The notes below the pieces were generated by a model that was given only the letters and a program-made list of their open reading frames with translations, had not been told where the DNA came from and made no database searches. This document shows, piece after piece, positions 23,181 to 34,394 of a stretch of 64,000 bases of DNA; positions within the stretch are counted from its first letter, which is position 1, and each line of letters begins with the position of its first letter. Source of the stretch: Rhizomys pruinosus (lineage: Eukaryota; Chordata; Mammalia; Rodentia; Spalacidae). The DNA lies in contig VZQC01005558.1 in the NCBI GenBank assembly GCA_009823505.1, positions 818,365-882,364 of the forward strand. Direction: 5' to 3'. The position numbers were made by a program, and so were the translations under genes.

Positions 23181-24897
23181 ATAAATGGTAGGTTAATTCT
23201 ATAACCTGTTAAAGGATTCACGATATAAGAACACAGTTGTTTTCAGATTATGAGGAAGATGATATTAACATTGCTCATTTTGCCTTACAACTAGGTACTT
23301 TTTGCCAGTATCAACAGATGAGGAATAAAATTCATCATTTGTTTTTCTGGGACTGTTACTTCACTTAACATAATATCTTCTAGTTCCACCCATTTACCTG
23401 CAAAGTTCAGGATGTCATCTTTCTTTACTGCTGCATAGAACTCCATTGTGTAGATGGACCACATTTTCTCTATCCACTCATCAGTGGAGGGCATTTGGGT
23501 TGGTTCCAGCTTTTTGCTATTGTGATGAGAGCTGCAAATAAACATGGCTGTGCATGCATCTCTGCAGGAGGATGAGTTTTGTGGGTATATGCCCAGGAGT
23601 GGTATGATTGGGTCAGGTAGTAAGCTCATTTTGAGTCTTTTAAGGGTCCTCCACACTGCTTTCCATAGTGGTTGTATGAGTTTACATTCCCACTAGCAGT
23701 GGATAAGTGTTCCCCTTTCCCCACAATCTCATTTGGTATCATTTGTTTCCTTGATCCTAGCCAGTGTTATTGGAGTGAGATGATATCTTAAAGTGGTTTT
23801 AATTTGTATTTCCTTAATTATTAGTGACATTGAACACTTTTTAAGATGTTTCTCAGCCATTTCTAATTCTTCACTTGTGAGGTCTCTGTTCAACTCTTTA
23901 CTCCATCTTTTGAGTGATTCACTTGTTTTCTTTCTTCTTTGTTTTTTGAATAGTTTATATATTCTGGATGTTAATGTTCTGTCAGATGTATCACTGGTAA
24001 AGGTTTCCTCCCACTCTGTAGCTTTTCTCTTCACTTCCCTGATTGTTTCTTTTGCTGTACAGAAGCTTTTGAGTTTAATGAGGTCCCACTTGTCGATTGT
24101 TGCCCTTATTTCCAACACAGCTGCTGTCTAATTTAGAAAGTCTTTTCCTATGCCTATGTCTTGTAGGTTGATGCCAACTTTTTCTTCTACCACATTTAGA
24201 GTTCTGGGTTTCACGTTGAGGTTTTTGATCCATTTGGAGTTGATTATTGTATAAAGTGAAAGGTAGGGCTATATTTTTATTCTTCTATAGGTGGTTTTGC
24301 CAACACCATTTGCTGAAGATGCTATCTTTCCTCCATTGTGTCTTCTTGGCCCCCTTGTTAAATATGAGGTGGCTGAAATTGTATGTGCTCAAGTTTGGAT
24401 CTTCAGTTTTGTTCCATTGGTCAATAGGTCTGTTTTTGTGCCAGTACCAAGCTGATTTTATGACTATATCCCTATAGTATAGTTTGAAATCTGGTATAGA
24501 GATCCCCCCAAGTATTGCTCTTTTTGCTAAGGGTTGCTTTTGCTATTTGGGGTCTTTTGTTTTTCCATATGAATTTAAGGATCTTTTACCCCAAGCGTGT
24601 GAAGAAACTTTTGGGGATTTTGATTGGCATTGAATCGAATCTGCATATTAATTTGGGTAGAATGGACAGTTTTACTATATTAATTTTTCCAGTCCATGAG
24701 CATGGAAGGTCTTTCTGTCTTCTGATGTCTTCTTCAATTTCCTTCAGGGATTTAAAATTTTTTGTTGTAGAGACCTTTGGTGTCTTTGGTTAGGTTTGTT
24801 TCTAGGAATTTTATTGTTTTTGAGGCTATTGTGAGTGGGAAGGTCTCCTTGTATTCCTTTTTCAGTTGTTTATTGTTTGTGTAAGGAAAAGCTACTC

Positions 24898-27800
24898 GGA
24901 TCTGAGATCTCCTGAGACCAGCTGAAGTGCAGGTATCAGGGCGAGGGCTAAAGAACCCCCCCACCCCCCGCCAGGGATTACAAAGGCACCTGAAGGAGGC
25001 AAGCAAAGCAAGCCTTCAACACAGTGAAGAGGCATTTAGGACTCACATTGGAATACAGGCAAGGAGAAGCCCATATGCCAGGATCACGAAGAAGAGACAA
25101 CATGGGAAAGGGGCAGTATAATCCCGCACCATGCCTACCAACCCTATGTAAGATTCCTACAGTGGGATACCTCTGGGGATGCCCCAGGACACAGACATCA
25201 GAAACACAATTGGGAACATATTTAAAGAACTACAAGATTATAAAGAGAAAATCAAAGAAGTAAGAATATTTTCCAGATTATACAAGCTACTCCAAAAAAA
25301 AACAAAGAAGAAAGAAAACAAATGAAGCCACTCAAAAGATGAGAAAGATTGAAAAGACCTCAAAAGGAAAATAAAGATGGCCTGAGAAACACATCTTAAA
25401 AAGTGTTCACATGTCACTAATTAAGGAAATGCAAATAAAAACCACTTTGATATATCACCTTACCAATAACTAGGCTAGGATCAAGGAAACAAATGAGACC
25501 AAGATGCAGATGTTGGGGAAAGGGAACACTCATACCATTGCTGGTGGGAATGTAACTGGTACAGAGCCACTAGGGAAATCAGTGTGGAGACCCTTAGAAA
25601 GACTCAAAATGAGCCTTCCTTGACCATCATACCACTCCTGGGTATATACCCACAAACACATCCTTCTGCAAAGATCATGAATGCAAGCTGGTTTATTGCA
25701 GCTCTGCATCAATAGCAAAAGTTGGAACCACCCAGTGCCCCTCAACTGAGAGTGGATAGAGAAATGTGGTACTGTAACAATGGAGTTCTATGCAGTGGTA
25801 AGGAAAATGCATCATGAACTATTGCAGGTAAATGATGGACTAGAGGAATCATTAAGGTGAAAGTAACACAGTCCCAGAAAACAAAGACAAATGGTGTCCC
25901 GTCATATTTGAGATGCCTAGTACCAATAACCCATAGTAAAATACTTTCTCAATGGAGAGGGATGGATAGTAAAAGAAGCAACAAGAAAACTCATCCGAAA
26001 TGGACCCGAAATCGGTGAATTGGGAAGGGGCGGAGGGGTGGGTGAGGACAGGTTGTATATTGATTAATGCATATAAAATTGATGTGAGTTCAACTAGTGC
26101 GCCATAATTTTTGCCTACACTGTCTACAAGGTACATCGGGTGTTTTAGGACTTAGTAAAGTAAATATGTTGTATATTAAACAACATTGGTTTAGTAGACT
26201 CTGATAAAAAACGGTAAATGCATCCGAGTTAAATGGAGATATAAATCAGTGTTGTGGTGACAACTATTTATATGAGTTCCAAAGAAACTTTACCTTCTGG
26301 TGCCACAAAGGTTTGTGATGGAGAGACTTTCCTTGCCTCCCACCGCCAGAGCAAGCGGAGAATATGACGAGGAAGGAGGTTGCTCTCACTGTAATTGGAG
26401 ACAACGATTTACGAGGTAATCTCTTATAAAACTAGGTAAAAAATGCCTTCTTTAATTGACTAATGACATGGAACTGTGGAAAAGGATTACTCTCTGTTCA
26501 GAACCAAAATATAACACTGGAAATCTTCACTAAAATGCGCTTAGCAAAATATTATCTAATGCACGGAGCTCTGACATCAGTAATGGATTGAAACTTCCTC
26601 CACCAGGGAGACTGTTGGCCAGGGGATCAGCCCACAAAAAGGTAAGAGGCTTCCTTGCACTCTAGAACATGGGATACTGCAACGAAGAGAAGGCGATAAG
26701 GCCCTGCCTGCTGAGACCTGATGCGTAACATGGAAAAGATGCATTGAGAAAACCCCACACTTCAAGTGTACAATGTCTCTGGAATACCAGAGAGTAGTTA
26801 CCAAGAGGCCACTAACAATAAAGCAAATTGTTCTCCTTGAGTCCCAAGCAGAACTCCACCATCAGCACCAGCTATCCCTCACACTGCCTGGAAATAATGT
26901 GCAGCAAAGGCACCATAGGGTCCTGTGTATCACAAATCCTAAATTGGCTATTGCTCTCTCCTTGGAGGAATGAACCCATGGCGGATGCAACAAGCTTAAA
27001 TCCTCTACAGGTTAGGAGATATCATAAGCAACAGTAGACCTGTCATATTTAACAGAGAAAAAGATGAGTTCGTGGATCAACATTTCCTCTAAGCATATGT
27101 GTCCTATACAAAGTAAGCTACCAATAACGATAATGCTGCTTAAGTACCTATATATCTAATTGCTTGTGCTGGCATTAGTAGGATCGAAAGGTTATTCCTG
27201 GACAGACTGTCAGCCCATGAAAGGAGACAAGCCAGATTACCAGAATCCAGACAACGGCTCCAGAGAGAGGGAACTGTCTGTTCCATCCACCTGTGCCAGG
27301 CANAAAAGAGAATGAAAAACTCAAGAAGGACCTAGAGAGAGAGAGAATGATAAATCTGGAAGGAAGTAGAAACACTGAAAAGATCCCATGCTGAAAAAGA
27401 TAAGGAAACCCAACCAGCAAAGCAAAGAGCGTACAGGAGAAGATTGAGAAGCTCCAAAAAGAAGTTGACAATACTAAAGAAATCAGAAGAGGAAATTAAA
27501 AAAGTGAATCAAAACCACTCATCCAATCAAGAGGAAAGGAAGGAAAAAAGCCCTCAGAAGCAGAATGGAGGAAGCAGAACAAAAGAATATCAGACCTGGA
27601 AGATAACACAGAACAACTCAAAACCTCAAGTTAAAGATTAATGAAAAATTCTTAAAATACACAAAATGGAACAACCACAGGAACTGTGGGACACTATGAC
27701 AATGTCTGTCATTTTCCCCAATGGGGAACGACAGAAGCATTCCCCTTAAAGGTAGGGACACGGCAAGGCTGCCCCTCATCCAATATTGCTTGAAAACCAC

Positions 27801-28081
27801 TTGCTAGGGCAATAAGGCAAGACAAGGAAATTAAAGGAGTTTAATTGGAAAAGAGAGTCAAAACTATCCTGTGCCCCTTTTCTAAGCCCAGGGAATAATC
27901 TGCGGAAGAGGGGGCGTGGTAGAATGTAAGGGCTGCGATTGGGGTGAAGGGTGAAACTACAGCAATGTAGTCTGGACCCTCATTTGATTAACCTGATTGA
28001 ACATACAACCCCTCACCCCCCACTGGAATGTGGGCCTAGATATGATAAAATATATATATATTTTAACATGAGAAAGAAAAA
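24898..28081 (+). mobile_element. L1 with internal scrambling, nested in L1-D
   Basis: The flanks 'aaggaaaagctactc' (24883-24897) and 'aaagaaaggctactc' (28082-28096) are a TSD with two mismatches, so this is one insertion into L1-D. It begins with the L1 5'UTR motif 'gatctcctgagaccagct' and the ORF1 start region (to about 25262). It then jumps to the ORF2 C-terminus (25263), the long 3'UTR (about 25920-27290, missing about 500 bp near 26262), a foreign ORF1/ORF2 chunk (27296-27872), and back to the 3'UTR. The mosaic order, small indels and an N suggest a collapsed assembly of a full-length L1. Confidence 0.85.
27296..27872 (+). other. ORF1/ORF2 chunk with an N, probable assembly join
   Basis: An N at 27303 is followed by ORF1 coiled-coil sequence (27304-27700) and a reverse-transcriptase fragment (27706-27872). 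The 3'UTR breaks off at '...cctgtgcc' just before it and resumes at 'tgtgccccttttctaagc' just after it. Such an order does not occur in a normal L1. A nested insertion is possible, but no A tail or long TSD is visible. Confidence 0.7.
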
Positions 28082-28096
28082 AAAGAAAGGCTACTC

Positions 28097-28836
28097 ATTT
28101 TTTCTAGGTTAATTTTGTATCCCACCACATTATTGAGACTCATTTCCAGGAGTTTTCTGGTAGAGTTTTTAGCACACCTTAAGTAAATATATCATCTGCT
28201 AAAAGGGATAGTTGACTTTGTCTTTTCCAATTAGTATTACTTTAATTTCCCCTTCTTGCCTTATTGCCCTAGCAAGTGTTTCAAGCACTATATTGAAGAG
28301 GAGTTTTGTGAGGGGCAGCCTTGCTGAGTCCCTATCTTTAAGGGGAATACTTCTGACTTTTCTCCATTTAGGATGGTGTTGGCTGTGGGTTTCTCGTATA
28401 TGTCTTTGATTACAATGAGGAATGATCCCTCTAATCCAATTCCCTCTAGGACTTTAAGCATGAATGGACGCTGGATTTTGTCAAAGGCTTTTTCTGTGTC
28501 AATTGAGATGACTATATGGTTTTTGTCTTTCAGTCCATTTGTGTGTTTTATGATATTTATTAATTTTCATATGTTGAACCATCCCTGCATCTCTTGTATG
28601 AATCCATCTTGGTCATGATGGATGATCTTTCTTATGTGGGTCTGTATGTGGTTTGCAAGTATTTTGTTGATAATTTTTGCATCTATGTTCAGTAATGAGA
28701 TGGGTCTATAATTTTCTTTTTGGGTGTGTCTTTGCCTTGTTTTGGTATTAGAGTGACACTGGCCTCACAGAAGGAATTTGGGAGATTTCCCTCTGTTTGT
28801 ATCTTTCTGAACAGTTTGAGTGCTAATGGTTTTAAG
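28097..28836 (-). mobile_element. L1-D, right part, minus strand (RT region)
   Basis: This continues L1-D ORF2 from the codons after the FADD block towards the PGPDGF region, read right to left. Blocks include the complement of 'gcaaggctgcccc' (near 28316) and of the AEKAFDKI region (about 28480-28510). It ends near 28836, where old L1 M1 resumes. Several stops break the frame. Confidence 0.9.
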
Positions 28837-28975
28837 TCTTACTTTTTAAAGAATTTGCCACATGGATTTACACAGTGGTTGCACCAGTTTGCAATACCAT
28901 CAGCTACAAACCAGGTTTCCCCTTCCCCATGTCTTGGTAGCATTTGATGTCATTTGCTCTGTTTATTTTAGTAGA
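28837..28975 (-). mobile_element. Old L1 (M1), resumption of ORF2
   Basis: 'cacagtggttgcaccagttt' and 'ttccccttccccatgtcttg' are the inverted ORF2 segment that should follow 21585 in M1. This shows that everything between is a later insertion. Similar T-rich bases at both ends (about 21573-21585 and 28837-28850) are a plausible TSD. Confidence 0.8.
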
Positions 28976-29015
28976 TCATCTCAGGTACTTTGCTACAGTG
29001 ACAAAAAACTGACTA
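28976..29015 (+). mobile_element. Possible MaLR LTR 3' end
   Basis: 'ttgctacagtgacaaaaaac' and 'tgactaac' resemble the terminal bases of rodent MaLR LTRs. Only about 40 bases are present. Confidence 0.4.
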
Positions 29016-29021
29016 ACAAAC

Positions 29022-29184
29022 TTTCATTTTTTTTTTTTTGGTCTTTTCCAGACAGGGTCTCCCTGTAGCCCCAGCTGTCCTGGAACTCACTCTGTAAACC
29101 AGGCTGGCCTTGAACTCACAAATATCTGCCTGCTTCTGCCTCCCGAGTGCTGGGATTAAAGGTGTGCACCACCACATCCAGTCC
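29022..29184 (-). mobile_element. B1 SINE, minus strand
   Basis: T-rich start, then the complement of the B1 body ('cagacagggtctccctgtag', 'aggctggccttgaactcaca', 'gctgggattaaaggtgtgca'). Short flanking similarity 'caaactt' on both sides. Confidence 0.92.
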
Positions 29185-29850
29185 TCAAACTTATAATTTT
29201 AAGTTATTTTCCCTGTCAGAGTAGAGTTTCTGACATCAGGAGTTTCTTCTTTGTTTGTAGAAAACATCTCCTCTTCTCTAAACTTCTGCCCCTTTCCAGA
29301 ATGTTCCTCATGTACTCCCTTGGGCACACTGACTCTATGCAGTGGTGTATGAAAGAATTAGGCAGCTGTCCTCACAGAAGCTCAGTGTGGCTGTGTAGAC
29401 TCACCTTTGGGACAGCAGCCTACAAAGGAGGGCTGTCCCAGTGAGCATGGAGCAAATCCAAGCAGAGTCCACATGTTTTACTTCTATTTTTCTTTGCTTC
29501 CTTCTTTGAAAACCAATAGTGAATAGTGATTGAAATTGATGTCTGTTTGGGTAGATGCCACGTGCTTTTTTAGATCCCTCTCCACCTTTTTCTTTCATTA
29601 ATTTAAAAAAAAGTGAATTGTTTTACTCATATTGATGTACTGTTTTTTTCTCCCTTAAATGCTGAAACTCAAAACCAGGGCGGTAAGCATGCCAGACAGT
29701 CCTGTATCCAGTACTACACTCCAATTCCTTCATGTACTTCTTTCCATTTTTTTTCTTTGGAGATTTCATGCATGTATACAACACACCCTGAGTATATCCA
29801 CCCTTTGCGACTCCTCCAACCCCTTCCAGGACCAATGCTCCACTGGGACA
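29185..29850. other. Single-copy-looking DNA
   Basis: No repeat family or gene is recognised. Open frames on both strands at 29613-29870 overlap one another and end in the next SINE. Confidence 0.5.
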
Positions 29851-30035
29851 GGTCTCTCACTGAAGGCTAAGCTATTGATTAGTCTAGGTTGGTTGGCCAA
29901 TGACCTTCAGACATCTACTTGTCTCTCTACCTCCTGAAGGCTGGGGTTGCACTCATGTCCTGCTCGCCCTGACTCAGGTCCTCCAGCCTGAGCAGGAAGC
30001 ACTTTATTGATGAGCCGTCTCCCTAGCTCTTAAGC
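29851..30035 (-). mobile_element. RSINE1/B4-like SINE, minus strand (old)
   Basis: 'ggtctctcactgaagg', 'ggttggttggccaatga', 'gggttgcactcatgtcctg' and the inverted head 'gatgagccgtctccctagct' occur in the order I associate with RSINE1/B4 elements. Confidence 0.55.
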
Positions 30036-30049
30036 TTTTCCTTCTGGTT

Positions 30050-30152
30050 GATTGAGACAGGGTTGTACTCTGTAGCCTAGGCTGACCTGGAGCTCACTGA
30101 AATCATCTTTCTTCAAGATGAGATCGCAGGGCAAGCCACTATACCTTGCTTT
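30050..30152 (-). mobile_element. Old B1-like fragment, minus strand
   Basis: 'gagacagggttgtactctgt', 'gcctaggctgacctggagct' and 'gcaagccactatacct' match the inverted B1 body with many substitutions. Confidence 0.65.
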
Positions 30153-31209
30153 ATTCTCATAGATTCATCTTCTACATTGAACTCAGATCTCAATGTTCAA
30201 TAATTATTACATACAAAAATCAATAGGAATTTAATTTTCACAAATAATAACTTTCAAATGTCCCCTATGTATGGGAAATATTTGTATCAGACAATTTTTC
30301 TGTTCTAAGTTTTGTTTTGAAAATATTCTAAATATTTTAATGGATTTACCTTTAAAACTAATTATAATCTTGATAAAATAACAGTTTCATTTAAAATTTA
30401 GAATGTATTATTTTGTCACTATTGCCTCTTAAATTTATGAATGAGGGCTATCATTTTATGGGAGATATAAATGTGTAGGTTGAATTTTATGATTAGGCTT
30501 AGAGACATTTGGGTAGCCTTTGAAAATTTTAATTCATTCAGCACATGTTTTTAAACTAATTTTCTAACTATTGTACAGAAAATGTTTAGTTAATTAAAAG
30601 TTTTAAATAATTATGCTACCAATAATAGGATTCTGCACCGTGCAAATATTCAGAGATCTCCTCAGCAATAACTTCTATGCAGATGAGTTATTTCTACAAT
30701 GCTTTTGTGACTTTGCACTAAATCTTACCATTGGCAACTTTGTATGGTAGTATAATGTGTTATTATTTTAAACTGAGACAGAAATAGAAACCCACAGCAT
30801 AGTCCAGTGCTTAGAAAAATCTGTATTTCCACAACCTACTTAGGTGTGTACATAGAAGCCTCTCATTTTTGAAGGCACATTTTTGGCCCCCTCAGGTTGG
30901 GGAAGATGCCCTCACCTGCTGTGAAGCCACCCCTCAACTTACACATGTTGTGGCCTTCAAGGAGCCCTCTTCGTTCTAAATGACATTTCTTGGACAGACA
31001 CTCTTTTGTGAATTAAGAGACCCCCATCACATACCAGCGAAGTGTGGCTTGCTCAGTTACTAAACTTCTGTTCAATGTGACTGCCACTGACCTGAGGCTG
31101 ATTCTTTCAAAGGATACACATTTAATTATACACTTTCAATTTGTGAGAATTCATCAATATTATTGAAATAAATGTTTTAAATGTTATTCAGCTTGACAGC
31201 TATGAATCC
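30153..31209. other. AT-rich single-copy-looking DNA
   Basis: About 1 kb with no repeat, RNA gene or coding signal that I can support. Confidence 0.5.
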
Positions 31210-31394
31210 AAGAACTTTTCTGTTGCTGTGATAAAATACCATGACCAGAAGCAACTTAGAGATGAAAGCCTTTGTTTTGGCTTATGTTCCAGGGGGATAA
31301 TAATAGTCCATTGGAGTGGGGAGGAGTGTCAGCAAGCCATAGCCATAGCAGCAGGATCAGGAAGCTGAAATGTCACATGTTCAAACACACATAG

Positions 31395-31452
<58 letters not shown>

Positions 31453-31625
31453 CTGGAAGTGGTATGAGGCTACAAACCCTTGAGGCTGTCCAAGTGACTT
31501 ACTCCCTCCTGCATGTCTGCACCTAAGGAAAGATCCATGATCGACCCAACCAGCACCACTGTTTGGGAACCACGTCTACAAATACCTGAGTCTAAGGCAG
31601 ACATTGATCATTCAGACCACCACAA
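31210..31625 (-). mobile_element. MaLR-like LTR, minus strand, with (GA)n
   Basis: Starts 'cttttctgttgctgtgataa' and ends 'gatcattcagaccaccaca', the inverted limits shared with 49566-49935. An internal (GA)n tract is at 31399-31451. The block pattern resembles inverted ERVL-MaLR LTRs. A different rodent repeat family is possible. Confidence 0.55.
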
Positions 31626-31685
31626 AAATCAGTTCATTAAGGAAGTTTAGACAGTAAGTGGAATGATTAAAAAGCAAGTTGAAAG

Positions 31686-31848
31686 GTTGGAGACATGACT
31701 CAGCTATTAAGAGCACTGGCTGCTCTTTCAGAGGACTCGAGGTCAGTTTACAGAACCCACATGGAGTTATAAATGGCTAACAACCATTTATAACTCCAGT
31801 TCCTGGGAATCTGAGAATCTGACACCCTTTTCTGACCTCTATGGATCG

Positions 31849-31851
<3 letters not shown>
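31686..31851 (+). mobile_element. B2 SINE
   Basis: Head 'ggttggagacatgactcagc', decayed B box, body ending 'ttctgacctctatggatcgg'. Its 3' tail has become the (AT)n run that follows. Confidence 0.82.

Positions 31852-31944
<93 letters not shown>
31852..31944 (+). repeat. (AT)n microsatellite, about 46 units
   Basis: 93 bases of uninterrupted alternating A and T, self-complementary and able to form cruciforms. It is anchored in a B2 SINE tail. Confidence 0.98.
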
Positions 31945-31946
<2 letters not shown>

Positions 31947-32841
31947 CAAAATATTAACAAACATAAAATAATTTTAAAAATTAAGACTAATTTTTAAAAA
32001 GTCTTACAAGTAACTGCCATAGCAGGAATCAGTCTAATGGCTTTGTTCTATCTACCCTGTGACACATGCTCACACCCAGAACCAACTGTGGGATACATTG
32101 TGCTGTAATTATCTACATTTTAAAGTTGTATAACTAAGATAGAACAAGTTCAAGACCAACCACTAGTAAGTGCTGAATGAGCTTTAAACCAAGGCACAGT
32201 CTGAACTTTGAACAAGTGTATTCAACACCCTCTTTGGCTAAGAGATGATTTGTATTATATTAGTTAACCAACCTGCCCATGTCCCAGATTATTATAATTA
32301 AGCTCAGTTTACCAATGAAACAGTTAACATGATGGCAAGCTTATATAATGTGTTCAATGAACTGTTGACAAAGAAAGCACCTGGACTTCTTTTCAGGAGA
32401 ATAAGCACCCATTATTTTATAAAACCATTGTGCTCAGGATGGGTGGATTTAAAATCCATGGATTCTGGTGCTTGCCAATGCCATGCTGTCTGGTGAGGTG
32501 CATTTGCTTGGCCATTTTTACTCTGGTGTGTTTCAAAGCAAGATCTCCACAGCATATTCAACAATGCATTGTTGAAGAATTTAAGTGTTAGCAAATGCCC
32601 CAGAAAGCCACAGACTACCTTGAAGGAGAGTCAGCTGCCAAGAAAAAAAAAATGTTTTTAGACAGACTTCAAATAGTTTCTGCTAGTATGGTTGATCTTC
32701 TTTTATTTACTTTCATCTGTGGCAGATGTGTCTATTTTCAAAGCATATCTTCTCCAGGAAGACTCCATGGCAACTCAATCTGGGCTTTGAAAGAAAAATC
32801 AAAGTGATCCAATAGCATTCATTGGAGCTTGAATTGAAGTC

Positions 32842-32843
<2 letters not shown>
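31945..32843. other. Mostly single-copy-looking DNA
   Basis: No gene. The part around 32520-32590 ('caaagcaagatctccacagc', 'caatgcattgttgaagaatt') resembles 33998-34060, so it may belong to an old dispersed repeat. Confidence 0.45.
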
Positions 32844-32896
<53 letters not shown>

Positions 32897-32908
32897 TATG
32901 TGTGTGTG
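32844..32908 (+). repeat. (TG)n microsatellite
   Basis: About 25 perfect TG units followed by a slightly interrupted run. Confidence 0.97.
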
Positions 32909-33615
32909 ATTTTTATGTTATTTGTTTTATTATTTAATTTCATACACATATGATATATCTATGTGTATAACATACAGAAATGCACATGCTTTAAAAAAAT
33001 CTCAAAAGTCTAACAAGATATTCGTCTAGCTTTTTTTCTGCTTTGTGGTTTGACAGAATCTTCATTTTTAAGAAACAGGGAACTCTCGGGCTCTTGAACA
33101 TGTAACAGAGGTGTTATGATGGAGTGAAAGGATCACCCTGATCCAGAGGCTCAGAACACTGGCTTTTGGAGAGCAGCCCTTGACAATGAGCCCCCAGCCA
33201 GGATTCAGTGGACATTCCTTTAAGCAGCAGAAATGGAAAGAATTATTTTTCTGAATAGAGCAATGATTGGTAAGGCACATATTATGTACATATGCACATT
33301 TCCCAGAATTTCTTAAGTTTCCTGTAAAGTAAGAGATTACAATGTTGCCTGGAGGAAAAAAGATCAATCTAAAAAAATATAAAAACAGTTTATTGAAAAA
33401 AATGGAATTGGTCAAATGAGAATCACCCAATGATAATAGGGGACAGGTCACAGAAGTGGAAATAGACCCCCAATAGCCTTCAGCTGTACCTTCCCCCATC
33501 TGTCAGCAACAGTCATGTGACCTTAGGAATCTCTAAGGTCCCCTCAGATGGTATGGTTATTTCCAGCAAAATATAGGGGAATTCAATAGATATGTGCATT
33601 GCATATAATAAACAT
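32909..33615. other. Single-copy-looking DNA
   Basis: No repeat or gene is recognised. A minus-strand open frame (33068-33499) has no recognisable domain. Confidence 0.5.
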
Positions 33616-33771
33616 TTAAAAAATTTTTGGTCTTTTCCAGACAGGGTCTCCCTGTAGCCCCAGCTGTCCTGGAACTCAGTCTGTAGACCAGGCTGGCCTT
33701 GAACTCACAAAGATCCACCTGCCTCTGCCTCCTGAGTGCTAGGATTAAAGGTGTGAGCCACTACATGCGGC
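33616..33771 (-). mobile_element. B1 SINE, minus strand
   Basis: A complete inverted B1 bounded by the 11-bp TSD 'ataataaacat' (33605-33615 and 33772-33782). Confidence 0.95.
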
Positions 33772-33782
33772 ATAATAAACAT

Positions 33783-34394
33783 GTTTTTAAAAACCCTCTG
33801 GAGTCATGGAAATGAGGAGAAGATAAAGAAATAGTCACATATCTCATAGGCAGTAATTTTAATATTGACAATTTGTATTCCTATTTGAAAGAATACTATG
33901 TCTGAAAAAATGCTGAGACTGGTACAGAGCCATTACTCCTGGTTTCTGACACTTTTCAAGGCCTCTTTTCCTGCTGAAGCTATTTTCAGCCTGCTGTATC
34001 TCAAAGCTAGATCCTGGGGACAAGTTCAGCAATGTATTGTTGAAGAACCAAAGTGTGCTCAGGAAATCCAAGAAAGCACATGCTTTGATTCTAGACAGAG
34101 AAACTTTATGCTACTGGAATATGGGTGATCTTCAATAATTTCCCTTCCAAAGGTATGTTTCTTTCAAACATAGTGCACCATTCAAACCCACCTCTGGTAA
34201 TGTTTTATGAATTAAGGACTGAACACTGACACAACAATATTACTGAATCTTCAGGCTTACTTATGTTTCTTGGAAATGATATCCTTTTCCATTCCCAGCT
34301 TTTTCATAAGAATTGTTTTCATTAAGTCTTCCCTTAATACCTCAGATTCTCAAACACAGGTGCCATTTTATCCACTTTCACAAAAGACATACTT
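33783..34394. other. Unassigned DNA
   Basis: Contains the second copy (about 33998-34060) of the motif seen at 32520-32590, otherwise nothing recognisable. Confidence 0.45.

Larger units (their letters stand above)
21586..24897 (-). mobile_element. L1-D, left part, minus strand
   Basis: A second minus-strand L1 inserted in old L1 M1. Its 3' end starts with T/A-rich sequence (21590-21640) and the inverted 3'UTR tail with the G-rich tract complement (21690-21740). ORF2 is readable right to left from about 23290 to 24890. The ORF2 frames are broken. The segment 21880-23180 between tail and ORF2 is not standard L1 3'UTR. The element is split at 24897 by another L1 and resumes at 28097. Confidence 0.88.

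Noticed and set aside
31210..31625. Considered as a distinct DNA transposon (URR1-like)
   Set aside because: I could not see terminal inverted repeats, and the block order fits inverted MaLR LTRs better. Left as MaLR-like with low confidence.
33068..33499. 143-codon minus-strand frame
   Set aside because: No recognisable motifs and no start context. Treated as chance.
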